NCBI GenBank assembly: GCA_031555735.1
Contig: JAVBUE010000020.1
Span: 1 to 64,000 of the forward strand
Origin: JAJDIA01 sp031555735
GTDB taxonomy: Bacteria > Bacteroidota > Bacteroidia > Bacteroidales > Tannerellaceae
Length of the DNA: 64,000 nt
Reading direction: 5' to 3'
Of this stretch, positions 41,780 through 49,923 are shown piece by piece (positions within the stretch are counted from its first letter, which is position 1; every line of letters begins with the position of its first letter). A model generated the notes under the pieces. It had not been told where the DNA came from, did no database searches, and was given only the letters and a program-made list of their open reading frames with translations. A program made the position numbers and the translations under genes.

Positions 41780-42165
41780 AAACAGATGCTAAACAACTCG
41801 ACACACTCACGCGGGCATTGATGAAGGGAACGACAGAAAAACCGTCGGTCGCCGTAATGAACAGGATCATGAAACAGGTGGAGAAGGAGCGCCGGGCTAC
41901 AAAGAACATATCGGTATCTTCCCGCCCGGCTATGGGTTGGCTTATCGCGGGGTCGGCTGCTTACCTGTTGCTGCTGGTCGGAATGGGCTGCCTCCTCCTG
42001 GGTGCACAGGATGATGCCGCAGGTGTAGCCTCCTCACTGCAAGGTCTGTTCCCGCTGATTGTCGTGGTATCGGCCGGCGCTTCCGTCTTCTTCTGCTGCA
42101 CGCAGCTCGACAGATGGCAGCGGTGGCAGCGGATGGCTATTAATAATGGAAGTAACGGATACTGA
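41776..42165 (+). CDS. Probable anti-sigma factor (small two-helix membrane protein)
   Basis: 129 residues. A cytoplasmic N-terminus of about 50 residues (LDTLTRALMKGTTEKPSVAV) is followed by two transmembrane helices (about 53-75 and 90-107) and a basic tail. No recognised zinc anti-sigma motif (HxxxCxxC) is present. The role is inferred from the four-base overlap with the ECF gene. Its 3' end meets a sulfatase relic on the other strand. Confidence 0.6.
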   Translation: MKTDAKQLDTLTRALMKGTTEKPSVAVMNRIMKQVEKERRATKNISVSSRPAMGWLIAGSAAYLLLLVGMGCLLLGAQDDAAGVASSLQGLFPLIVVVSAGASVFFCCTQLDRWQRWQRMAINNGSNGY

Positions 42166-42440
42166 AAGAAGCCTTTATCATGAGTTTCAGTAGCTGTATC
42201 CCACCTTTTACCCGCATCGTCATCGATCCAGTTGTCGGCGGTTTTCATGATTGGGTCGAAATAATTCCCCTGATCATGGGATACACAGAAATCGTCGAAC
42301 CCGGCAGGTTTCTTTTTCAGATGCCATTTGCCGAACAAAGCTGTCTGATAACCACCGGTTTGGGATTGTTTTGCAATATGATCTGCTTCGGGATACCAGG
42401 CGTCACTGTATAAAAAGGATATTTGGCCGTCCTCCTGACT
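42166..42440 (-). pseudogene. Sulfatase gene fragment
   Basis: The minus strand reads YSDAWYPEADHIAKQ, GGYQTALFGKWHL and KKPAGFDDFCVSHDQG, followed by NYFDPIMKT, the family S1 sulfatase region just after the active-site motif. Upstream (the FGly signature) and downstream (the metal-binding C-terminal half) are missing; the 3' end is cut at the anti-sigma stop codon. The intact sulfatase further along reads in the same direction but is only distantly similar in this stretch, so this is a relic of a second sulfatase and not a simple duplicate. Confidence 0.75.
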
Positions 42441-42525
42441 TCGTCACCCCTTTTGTTTACAAATCATATATTGTTATAATACAGTTATGTCCTTATCTCC
42501 TACACGAAGTTTATTTTTGCAAAAC

Positions 42526-42641
42526 ATCTGCCACGGTTCCACGAAACAGGGTCTATCTTATTGTTCATGAACAGGTTAGGCGTGTGGCAGATGCCCGTGG
42601 CAGATCCGTTTTCCCGCCTTTTTGCTGTCACATCTGCCACG
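42526..42641 (+). repeat. 116-bp twin-palindrome element (CGTGGCAGAT family), copy 2
   Basis: Same length and layout as 6440-6555: terminal ATCTGCCACG boxes, two central GTGGCAGAT boxes in the opposite orientation. About 93 of 116 bases agree; mismatches concentrate in the two loops. A -7-like box TATTTTTG (42512-42519) ends six bases before the first box, so the element could be transcribed from its first base. Lies beside the 22-bp array. Confidence 0.75.
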
Positions 42642-42726
42642 CGTGCTGATCAAAGGCTGTAAATCGGAGAGGCTACGACGACAGGCTGACCGGAACTTCC
42701 ATCCACGCGATGATTCTCCGGGTTTC

Positions 42727-42807
42727 CACCTATTGGAACAAAAAGGTTCACCTAATGGAACAAAAAGATCCACCTAATGGAACAAAAAGATCTACTTAAT
42801 GGAACTG
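42727..42807 (+). repeat. 22-bp tandem array, three and a half units
   Basis: Units start at 42727, 42749, 42771 and 42793 (partial): CACCTATTGGAACAAAAAGG, CACCTAATGGAACAAAAAGA and so on. The period equals that of the palindrome arrays at 28.3 and 56.3 kb, and the first unit with its flank, TTTCCACCTATTGGAA, still resembles their palindrome. The later units have lost most of the symmetry. Non-coding, just after the sulfatase stop codon on the minus strand. Confidence 0.8.
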
Positions 42808-42810
42808 TTC

Positions 42811-42850
42811 GTTTCATCCTTAGAAACTGTTTGTTCCATCAGGATGAAAC
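42811..42850. repeat. Inverted repeat with the dispersed GTTTCATCCT module
   Basis: GTTTCATCCT (42811-42820) pairs perfectly with AGGATGAAAC (42841-42850). The right half, read on the minus strand, is the 28-bp module also found at 28078-28105; the left half matches 6343-6364. The sulfatase stop codon (42839-42841) lies inside the repeat, so the last residues of that protein, VSS, are encoded by it. Confidence 0.65.
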
Positions 42851-44263
42851 TTTTGCATTGGTGAGTCCGGGTTCGCGCCTTTCTTTTCCTTGTTTACGGA
42901 TAAGGTTATCGCCTAACTCACCTCGCATTTTATCTGCAATCCGCATCAATTTTGCTGCCTCCTCCGGATACTGCGTTATAACATCGTTGCGTTCACCGGG
43001 ATCACGGCGCAGGTCGTACAGTTCGGCTTTTAACAGTTCTACGTTCGCCAGCCGCCCCGGTTGTCCGTCGTTTCCTGGTAGATAGGCGGCATATGTAACA
43101 TACTTATGTGGAAATACAAGTTTGAACATCCCGTCGGTAACGGCTTCCAAATCATTTTTCTGATAATAATAAACAAACGATTCACGAGGGTTGGCTGCCT
43201 GTTCTCCTTTCAGTAGTGGAAGGATACTTACGCCGTCGATTTTACGGACAGGTAGCGGAGCTCCACTGATTTCTGCCAGTGTGGGGAAAATATCTATATT
43301 GGAAGCCAGCTTATTACAGGTGCTTCCCGGAATGGTTTTTCCTTTCCAGTACATAATGCAGGGGATACGGTTGCCTCCGTCGAAAGTGGTAGCCTTGGCT
43401 TCACGTAGGCCGGCGGCTGACCCTGCATGGTTCCCGTAATTGGCCCAGGGGCCATTGTCGGATGTCAATACGACCAGTGTATTCTCTTCCAAACCCAGTT
43501 CACGGAGTGTCTTCAGCACTTCTCCCACGCTCCAGTCGATCTCCATCATTACATCACCGAACAAACCCTGTTGACTTTTCCCTTTGAATTTGCCAGAGAC
43601 TGCCAATGGTACGTGTGGCATGGAATGTGCCAGGTACACAAAGAATGGTTTTTTCTGATTATTCTTTATGAAGTTTACGGCACGGTTTGTGTAATCGGTG
43701 GTAAATTTAGTTTGGTCAGTATTATACCCCACGATCGTATTGCCGTCAATGGTTGGCAAGTCGGGGAAATTAAATCCCTCCCCTTGCTGCGGGTGGAATG
43801 GCCACATGTCGTTCGAGTAGGGGAGGCCATAGTATTCATCAAATCCATTTTGCAATGGAAGAAATTGTCTGGCGTCTCCCAGGTGCCACTTCCCGTACAC
43901 CGCGGTAGTGTAGCCTTTTTGTTTCAGTAGCTCACCCATCGTCATTTCTTCCGGATGGATACCATAGGTGGAATTGGGGCCGGGAGCTCCGGAAAACCCT
44001 ATCCTGTTTGGATAGCACCCGGTAAGTAGTCCGGCACGCGAAGCCCCGCTGATAGGTTGAGCTGCCAGGAAGTGGGTAAAACGTACACCTTCGGCAGCCA
44101 TCTTGTCAATGTTGGGCGTTGTGTATCCATAAGCGCCGTTACAGGAAAAATCACCATAGCCAACATCATCGAGGTTGATGATCACAAAATTGGTGTATTG
44201 TTGGGCGATGCCGGAGGCGGAAAGTCCACCTAAAGCTGATAACAGAAGTAATTTAGTATGCAT
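42839..44263 (-). CDS. Secreted family S1 sulfatase, serine-type
   Basis: 474 residues with a signal peptide (about 1-20, ending GIAQ). Metal ligands in INLDDVGYGD (Asp31, Asp32), the active-site motif SGASRAGLLTG at 72-82 with Ser72 in the position converted to formylglycine by an anaerobic sulfatase-maturating enzyme, GKWHLGD, and TSDNGPW. The motif has Ala in place of the usual Pro. Likely removes sulfate from a host or algal glycan. It lies in a decayed polysaccharide locus with no intact SusC/D nearby, so expression is uncertain. The extreme C-terminus is supplied by a dispersed repeat. Confidence 0.9.
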   Translation of the reverse strand: MHTKLLLLSALGGLSASGIAQQYTNFVIINLDDVGYGDFSCNGAYGYTTPNIDKMAAEGVRFTHFLAAQPISGASRAGLLTGCYPNRIGFSGAPGPNSTYGIHPEEMTMGELLKQKGYTTAVYGKWHLGDARQFLPLQNGFDEYYGLPYSNDMWPFHPQQGEGFNFPDLPTIDGNTIVGYNTDQTKFTTDYTNRAVNFIKNNQKKPFFVYLAHSMPHVPLAVSGKFKGKSQQGLFGDVMMEIDWSVGEVLKTLRELGLEENTLVVLTSDNGPWANYGNHAGSAAGLREAKATTFDGGNRIPCIMYWKGKTIPGSTCNKLASNIDIFPTLAEISGAPLPVRKIDGVSILPLLKGEQAANPRESFVYYYQKNDLEAVTDGMFKLVFPHKYVTYAAYLPGNDGQPGRLANVELLKAELYDLRRDPGERNDVITQYPEEAAKLMRIADKMRGELGDNLIRKQGKERREPGLTNAKVSS

Positions 44264-44342
44264 AGTGTTATATTTGATGGTATAAGTTTAAGGTGTCACT
44301 CAATTGACACCTTAAAGTTATACATGTTTTGTAAATGGAACA

Positions 44343-45420
44343 TCAATCCCAGTTAGGATTTTGCCGGAGATTGGGATTTTGTATTATCTGGTTATAGGGA
44401 ATCGGCCATAAATAGTCACGACTGGGGTTGAATGAACGTATCACGATCTCCACATTATTGCTGTTATGCATCGCACCGTTGTTTTCCTTCTCAATCGTTT
44501 TCCACCGGAGGGCATCCGAGTAATAAAGTCCTTCAAGAGCGAGCTCAACCCTGCGTTCACGCCGGATCACATCCCGCATCTGTTCTTTGCTGAGTCCGCT
44601 CAGCACCTCAGGCATATTCACGCCCGGCCGTTTACGTACCTGGTTGATTGCGTTGTAAACTGATTCATCCGGACCACTGGCCTCATTCCGGGCTTCTGCA
44701 TAAGTAAGTAATACTTCAGCAAAACGGATCAGAATCGTGTTGAAAGCAGAGCGCTCTACAAGAGGGATAGTGGCCTCGTCTTCATAACTGGTATATTTCT
44801 TCATCCCGAAACCGGTGGTCATCACATCTTCTTTGGTAACCAATTTGCCATTATACGGATAACCGATGCAGGTGATGGAATAGAGCAGACGCGGGTCTCT
44901 GTTTTCATACGGCTTTGACGGATCGAATAGAGGTGATTCCAGAATCGTTTTTCCATCTGTCATCAGATAAACATCTACCAGCTCTTTCAAGGGGGCAGGT
45001 CGGTTCAAACGATAAATACTTTGGTAATACTTCAGCGGCTTCCGTCAGGTCTTTCAGTATCTGGTTTACCACCGCTTCTTTGGTGTCTCGTGGGAGAGAC
45101 GCCTGCTTGTCTGCATTAGGCGTCTCGAGGATCAAAGGCACACCTCCGAAGCGATCAGACAGATAGAAATAGTAGAAAGCACGCAGGAATTTGGCCTCAC
45201 CTGTCATCCGGCTTTTGAGTGCATCATCCATAGTCACATTGCCGATATTGTCAAGAAAGGTGTTTGTACGGCCAATACCGGTGTAACAATCTTTCCACAA
45301 TGAAGCAATCAAGGGGGTGGTGGACATGTGTGTGCCTTTACCGATAGCCTGAGTACCGTTGGCCTCATTATAGGGCATGGCGTTGGAGGTGATCATGTCG
45401 AATTCAAAAAAAACGGTTGA
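44343..45420 (-). pseudogene. SusD-like lipoprotein gene, doubly truncated
   Basis: Two frames make up one broken SusD. The 5' part (45420-45000 or so) reads LKSRMTGEAKFLRAFYYFYL and SDRFGGVPLILE, the TPR core; the 3' part (about 45008-44343) reads LKELVDVYLMTDGKTILES, ILIRFAEVLLTYAEARNEA and YLWPIPYNQIIQNPNL, the C-terminal half. Between them the frame shifts (around 45000-45010) and about 100-150 residues of a normal SusD are missing. The N-terminus with signal peptide and lipid cysteine is also gone, with a stop at 45423-45421. No susC partner is adjacent. Not expected to be functional. Confidence 0.85.
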
Positions 45421-45499
45421 TTACCGGATACAGCAAGCTCTCAAGTTATTACGGCAAGACTTGAAAGATTATTTGCCGTTGTTCCTTTTTTGGTTGAAC

Positions 45500-45535
45500 T
45501 AAAAAAAAATCCGACAGGATCTATGCCCTGTCGGA
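45500..45535 (-). terminator. Rho-independent terminator of the ECF-linked adhesin operon
   Basis: Nine-bp perfect stem TCCGACAGG (45510-45518) / CCTGTCGGA (45527-45535), followed on the minus strand by nine T residues. Ends the operon that starts at 47731. Confidence 0.85.
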
Positions 45536-45564
45536 ACTATACCTATATTAATATCTCCCCTTTC

Positions 45565-46629
45565 TTAGCGTGTACGAATCTTCAGGTTACTGTAGCTGTT
45601 GCCGTCGAAGGTGATCTTTTTGTTGCTGCCGTTGTTGACGGTGGAATAGATGGTGTTTCCTTCTTTGCGGGTCTGGGCGTTGTGTTCGATGCTCACGCTG
45701 CCGTATTTCATGTTTTCGGCTACCACGTTGAAAGCGGTATTGCCCGGGATGGTGAGGTTCAGGTTGCCGTAGCTTGCTTCGGCGCTCACCCGTGTGAAGT
45801 TGGATGAGAGATCCTTGACGTTCAGCGTGCCGTAGTCCAGGTTACCGATCAGCAATTCTTCTTCCACGGCTTCGATGTCGCCATTGCTGTATCCCATTTC
45901 CAGGTTGGCTTTGCCGAGTTTGCCCGCTTTCAGGTTGCCGTAGTCTGTCTCGAGGTTCAGCGTACGAACATCCTTTACCTCCAGGTTGGAATACTGGCTG
46001 TCGATATTGGCCATAGTGGCGTTGCCGATGATCACTTTACCGGCGTAGGCGATGTCCATATTGACCGTGGCCAGGTCTTTCAACTCCACGTTGCTGTATT
46101 TGGCATCCACATTCAATTCGGCGGTGAAGCTGCCTGCCTTGACGTTGCCGTAATGGATCTCGATATCGCATTTCCCGGTATTCTTGTCGGGCATGGCGAT
46201 GTTGCCGTATTTCTGCGATAATTCGGTGGTCAGGACAGCCGGCATGGTGATGAAGTAGTTGATCTGCAGGCTTTCGTTCCTATTCCCCTGGATGTTACCG
46301 CTTTTCAGCGAAGTGGAGGCCAATACCGCATTCCCTGATTTGTTCATGTGGATGGTTACGCGGTCGATCAGTTCCTGGGCGCGGCTGTCATTGTTGGCTT
46401 TGGCTTCGATCACCACGCGGATGGCTACTTCGTTCCGGTCCCAGTGTACAACGGTGATGTTACCGTAGATGTTTTCCACCTGCAACTGGTCGCCGGAGCC
46501 TACGGGATACGACTGGTTGACTTCTTTCTTTTTTTCGATCGCCGGTGTATCTCCCCAACTGTAAGCGTTTCCCAGAAGTAGCAGCAGGGATACGAGGAAG
46601 AATGAGCGAATGGTTGTTGATGTGTTCAT
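45565..46629 (-). CDS. Secreted DUF4097-like beta-solenoid protein
   Basis: 354 residues with a signal peptide (about 1-26). From residue about 50 onwards it is built of short beta strands with a recurring Y-G-N or Y-S-N turn (IYGNITV, KYGNIAM, HYGNVKA, KYSNVEL, QYSNLEV, DYGNLKA, GYSNGDI, DYGTLNV, SYGNLNL, KYGSVSI, SYSNLKI), the pattern of the DUF4097 adhesin-like solenoid. Co-transcribed behind an ECF sigma factor and a membrane anti-sigma candidate, so it may be the regulated output or a sensor of envelope state. Exact function unknown. Confidence 0.82.
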   Translation of the reverse strand: MNTSTTIRSFFLVSLLLLLGNAYSWGDTPAIEKKKEVNQSYPVGSGDQLQVENIYGNITVVHWDRNEVAIRVVIEAKANNDSRAQELIDRVTIHMNKSGNAVLASTSLKSGNIQGNRNESLQINYFITMPAVLTTELSQKYGNIAMPDKNTGKCDIEIHYGNVKAGSFTAELNVDAKYSNVELKDLATVNMDIAYAGKVIIGNATMANIDSQYSNLEVKDVRTLNLETDYGNLKAGKLGKANLEMGYSNGDIEAVEEELLIGNLDYGTLNVKDLSSNFTRVSAEASYGNLNLTIPGNTAFNVVAENMKYGSVSIEHNAQTRKEGNTIYSTVNNGSNKKITFDGNSYSNLKIRTR

Positions 46630-46668
46630 GTTGTGTGTGTTATAAATAAAATGATTACTGATAAATGC

Positions 46669-47199
46669 TTAATAATGGGTGGGCTGGCCGGTGAGTTGCG
46701 TCAGGTATCCGAGCATCTGACGCATGCTTTCGAGGCTGTTCCCGTAATACTGGTTGATGGCGAAGAGACCGTCGGACGTGCAGGGCAGTGTTGGGAGCAC
46801 TTCTTTTTCGAATGTCCGGCTTTCCAGCTGTATTTTCTTTGTTTCCTTCAGCAGGTCTGCCGCTCCCGGTACCTGGTTTTCGGCATAGATATCTTCCATC
46901 TGGGTGATGATATCGTTCATTTGCATGTGGTAGAAGAGTTTGACTTCGTCCACCTCCTGCCGCATTTCACATACGAAGGGAGATGTGTCTCCGTTACCGT
47001 TCATATCGAACACTCCTGTATGGATCAGCAGGAAGAGGGCACAGGCGGCGGCAGCAAAAGTGACCAGGCCATAGACCTTCAGGTGGCGGTTCCGTCCGGG
47101 TAGCTTTGCCTCGAATCGGTCGAAATGTCCTTCGGGCATTTGTTCGTCGTCGAATGCGGCTCTGTGCGTGTCTATAAAATGTTTCAATTTGTCTTCCAT
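46669..47199 (-). CDS. Putative anti-sigma factor, single-pass membrane protein
   Basis: 176 residues. Cytoplasmic part about 1-40 (FDDEQMPEGHFDRFEAKL), one transmembrane helix (about 42-63, VYGLVTFAAAACALFLLI) and a periplasmic, largely helical part with two Cys (about residues 78 and 146). The phrase 'MPEGHFDRFxAKL' is frequent at the start of small proteins following ECF genes in Bacteroidota. One base separates it from the ECF stop codon. Family not otherwise recognised. Confidence 0.65.
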   Translation of the reverse strand: MEDKLKHFIDTHRAAFDDEQMPEGHFDRFEAKLPGRNRHLKVYGLVTFAAAACALFLLIHTGVFDMNGNGDTSPFVCEMRQEVDEVKLFYHMQMNDIITQMEDIYAENQVPGAADLLKETKKIQLESRTFEKEVLPTLPCTSDGLFAINQYYGNSLESMRQMLGYLTQLTGQPTHY

Positions 47200-47200
47200 A

Positions 47201-47731
47201 TCAATGGGTTGTAAGTATGTCTAACAATTTCTTTTTTGCGCGCAGGTACTGGCTGCGTACGCTGGGTGGCTGGATGTTGAGGATGGAGGCGATCTCTTCC
47301 ATGTCATACCCTTCGAAGAGGTAGAGGGAGAGGATTACCCGATAACCGGCGGGTAACTGGCTGGCTGCTTTCCTGACCTGTGCCACTGAATAGCGGATCT
47401 CTTCTTCATCCGGACCGTCGGGTTCCGCTTCCGCCAGATGGGGAGGGAGTTCGTCCATATCGGGCGACTGGCGGCGTACGTAGTCGATCGCCGTATGTAC
47501 GGCAATCCGGCGCATCCATGCCTCAAAACATTGTCCATCATTGAACTGGTCGATCCGGGTGAATACCTTCAGAAAGCTGTCTTGCATGGCTTCTTCGGCT
47601 TCCTGCGCATTCCCTGTGATACGTAAACAGGTTACGTACAGGAACTGGGCATATTGCTTGTACAGATTCAACTGTGCTGTACGGCTTCCCCGGCGACAAT
47701 CTGCAATCAGATGATCAGTTCGTTTCTCCAT
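47201..47731 (-). CDS. ECF sigma-70 family RNA polymerase sigma factor
   Basis: 176 residues from ATG 47731 (MEKRTDHLIADCRRGS); starts at 47752 or 47818 are possible but less likely. Region 2: AQLNLYKQYAQFLYVTCLRI and AEEAMQDSFLKVFTRIDQF, then FEAWMRRIAVHTAIDYVRR; region 4: LPAGYRVILSLYLFEGYDMEE and PPSVRSQYLRAKKKLLDIL. First gene of a three-gene operon with the anti-sigma candidate and the DUF4097 protein. Confidence 0.92.
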   Translation of the reverse strand: MEKRTDHLIADCRRGSRTAQLNLYKQYAQFLYVTCLRITGNAQEAEEAMQDSFLKVFTRIDQFNDGQCFEAWMRRIAVHTAIDYVRRQSPDMDELPPHLAEAEPDGPDEEEIRYSVAQVRKAASQLPAGYRVILSLYLFEGYDMEEIASILNIQPPSVRSQYLRAKKKLLDILTTH

Positions 47732-47848
47732 GCTGTTTATATATACGGACATCCGCCTCTTTACGTTGCATCCTATTTCAAAATTACTTAAAAAAACACA
47801 TCCTGCGGCTACAAACAAGGAATACCCGTTATGACATCGTGTATAACG

Positions 47849-47878
47849 AAAAAAAGAGGCATCATCCCGACGCCTCTC
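47849..47878 (-). terminator. Terminator of the NigD-like gene
   Basis: On the minus strand AGAGGC pairs with GCCTCT around an 11-base loop, followed by seven T residues. It lies after the NigD-like stop codon and before the ECF gene. Confidence 0.75.
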
Positions 47879-47925
47879 TCCCTGAACTAAATGATAAAAA
47901 ATAAAAGTTATGTGGGAAGGATTAA

Positions 47926-48678
47926 TTATTCCAGATTTGTTGCAAAGCCTGTCCCCAACTGTGAGATCTCTTTCTCTCCCGGGTTTTGCTGTTTGGAAGG
48001 ATCGTATTCAAACGTATATGTTTTCGATCCTTCGCTTGTGCGTACGGATACCGTAAGTTTTACTTTCTCCCCGGCATTTGGAGCGAGGCTGTTCAGGTCG
48101 AAGCAGACCGGCCCTGTGGCGATGGTCAGTTGGGGATCATCGTAGGCGTTGTGGCGGAATTCCAGGTGATAGGAGCCATCTTCCGCTGTGTCCCTGTCGA
48201 TTTTCACCAGGTTGATAAAGTGTTTTGTATGACCGCCATAGTATGCGGTGAAGAATACGTTCAGAAAACTGCTTCCCACCCATATCTCCTTGATCTCAAC
48301 CGGATCGGTGCCATAGATCGAATCGTTTTCGTTGAATTTGTCTTCCGCAATGGGTTTGGTCAGTACCAAATCCAGGTCGTTCACCTTTATATAATGGCTG
48401 AAGTTGCTTAACGAATCACTCAGGATTGTATAGTTAAGCAGTACGCGCTGCCTTGCCTCCATGTTCTGCCCCACGTAATATCCGGCGGCCGGCCATAATG
48501 TAGTGCCGTCGTCCAACCTGAAATATTGCGAAGTGTTGCTTCCATCCGTTTCCACTGTTGCCAGATTAACCTGGAATTCTCCCAGCGAATATCCCTCGTC
48601 ATCCATGCAAGATTGAAAAAGCAGGGTGGCAAACACCACCCCTGTCATCATCCAAACAAATTTCAACGTTTTCATCAT
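47926..48678 (-). CDS. NigD-like lipoprotein
   Basis: 250 residues. Signal peptide with lipobox LLFQSC (Cys24), then MDDEGYSLGEFQVNLATV, the NigD_N beginning, and a beta-sandwich with LNYTILSDSLSNFSHYIKVND and VGSSFLNVFFTAYYGGHTKHF, the NigD_C part. The family is named from the nigABCD bacteriocin-like locus of Bacteroides fragilis group organisms but most members are scattered single genes of unknown role, as here. The signal sequence was counted from the second Met-rich start; a one-residue difference (M1 or M2) is possible. Confidence 0.85.
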   Translation of the reverse strand: MMKTLKFVWMMTGVVFATLLFQSCMDDEGYSLGEFQVNLATVETDGSNTSQYFRLDDGTTLWPAAGYYVGQNMEARQRVLLNYTILSDSLSNFSHYIKVNDLDLVLTKPIAEDKFNENDSIYGTDPVEIKEIWVGSSFLNVFFTAYYGGHTKHFINLVKIDRDTAEDGSYHLEFRHNAYDDPQLTIATGPVCFDLNSLAPNAGEKVKLTVSVRTSEGSKTYTFEYDPSKQQNPGEKEISQLGTGFATNLE

Positions 48679-48773
48679 ATGTATATCATCTTTTATTGTA
48701 AGTTATTCACACAAAGAAGATGGGGTACAGGAGATAAACGCTGCACGGATGAATAATAAAAAATGTTAATGAT

Positions 48774-49907
48774 TTAGGGTGTGAGTGATTGATAGATTAA
48801 AGATGCAGTACGCTCCGAAGCGCCCGGTTCGCCTAAGATCCGGCGCATATCGGTATAGCCGCGCAACAGGACGGCGCGCTCATCCGTATCGTCCACCAGC
48901 CGGCTCAATTCCCGATGGATCGTTGCCACGGAAAAAAGGTTGCCGTAAAGCTCGCGGACAATCTCGCGTCCGCCGATCAGGTTGACCAGCGAAATAAAAG
49001 GCGTGTGGAAGAAATGCTTGAAGATGAAATTAACCAGCGCGCCTCCCGGCACATAATAACAGACCACCTGCGGTATATCGAACAAGGCAGTTTCGAGGGT
49101 GGCGGTGCCCGAGGTGACCAACGCCGCGCGGCTATGTTGCAACAGGGGATAGGTACGGTTATAGACAATGTGTACCGGATGATTCCCGGTAAACTGCCGG
49201 TAATACGCCTGATCGATGCCCGGCGCCCCGGCGATCACCGCCTGGCAATGCGGAAAACGGCTGGCCACTTCAAGCATGGCGGGAAGGTTGTCTTTGATCT
49301 CATGGCGGCGGCTACCTGCAAGCAATGCCAGGATCGGTTTATCGGACAGATGTTCCTGATCGCGGAAGGCGGCCGCATCAATCGCCTCATGGGTGAGGTA
49401 GCGGGAGACAGAGTCAACCGACGGATTACCCACATAATCGATCGCGTAATCCAGTTTCCGGTAAAACTCCTTCTCAAACGGAAGGATACAGAACATACGG
49501 TCCACATACCGCCTGAAATCCCTGATCCGGTATTGCTTCCATGCCCAGATCTTGGGTGAGATGTAATAGTAAACCGGCCGTTTCAGCACTGTTTTTACAA
49601 AGCGTGCGATCTTCAGGTTGAATCCCGGATAATCCACCAGGATAACCACATCCGGTTGCCAGGCGCGGATATCTTCCCGGCAGGTGTCCATATTCCGGAG
49701 GATCGTACGCAGGTGAAGCAAAACGGGGATAATTCCCATATAGGCCATCTCCCGGTAATGTTTCACCAGGGTTCCACCAACAGCCTGCATCAGGTCGCCC
49801 CCGAAAAAGCGGAATGTGGCTTTCGGGTCTTCTGCCTGCAATGCCCGCATCAGGTTGGAGGCATGTAGGTCGCCGGAGGCTTCGCCTGCGATCAGGTAGT
49901 AGCGCAT
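48774..49907 (-). CDS. lpxB: Lipid-A-disaccharide synthase
   Basis: 377 residues. Condenses UDP-2,3-diacylglucosamine and lipid X in lipid A synthesis at the inner membrane. YYLIAGEASGDLHASNL, FRFFGGDLMQAVGG, YYISPKIWAWKQYRI and LVTSGTATLETALFDIPQV are the family signatures. Sixteen bases after surE, a pairing usual in Bacteroidota. Confidence 0.95.
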   Translation of the reverse strand: MRYYLIAGEASGDLHASNLMRALQAEDPKATFRFFGGDLMQAVGGTLVKHYREMAYMGIIPVLLHLRTILRNMDTCREDIRAWQPDVVILVDYPGFNLKIARFVKTVLKRPVYYYISPKIWAWKQYRIRDFRRYVDRMFCILPFEKEFYRKLDYAIDYVGNPSVDSVSRYLTHEAIDAAAFRDQEHLSDKPILALLAGSRRHEIKDNLPAMLEVASRFPHCQAVIAGAPGIDQAYYRQFTGNHPVHIVYNRTYPLLQHSRAALVTSGTATLETALFDIPQVVCYYVPGGALVNFIFKHFFHTPFISLVNLIGGREIVRELYGNLFSVATIHRELSRLVDDTDERAVLLRGYTDMRRILGEPGASERTASLIYQSLTP

Positions 49908-49923
49908 GGGGAATGATAGATGG

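Noticed and set aside
45395..45505. 36-codon plus-strand frame (MSNSKKTVDYRIQQALKLL ...)
   Set aside because: Short, no family recognised, overlaps the susD relic; could be chance.
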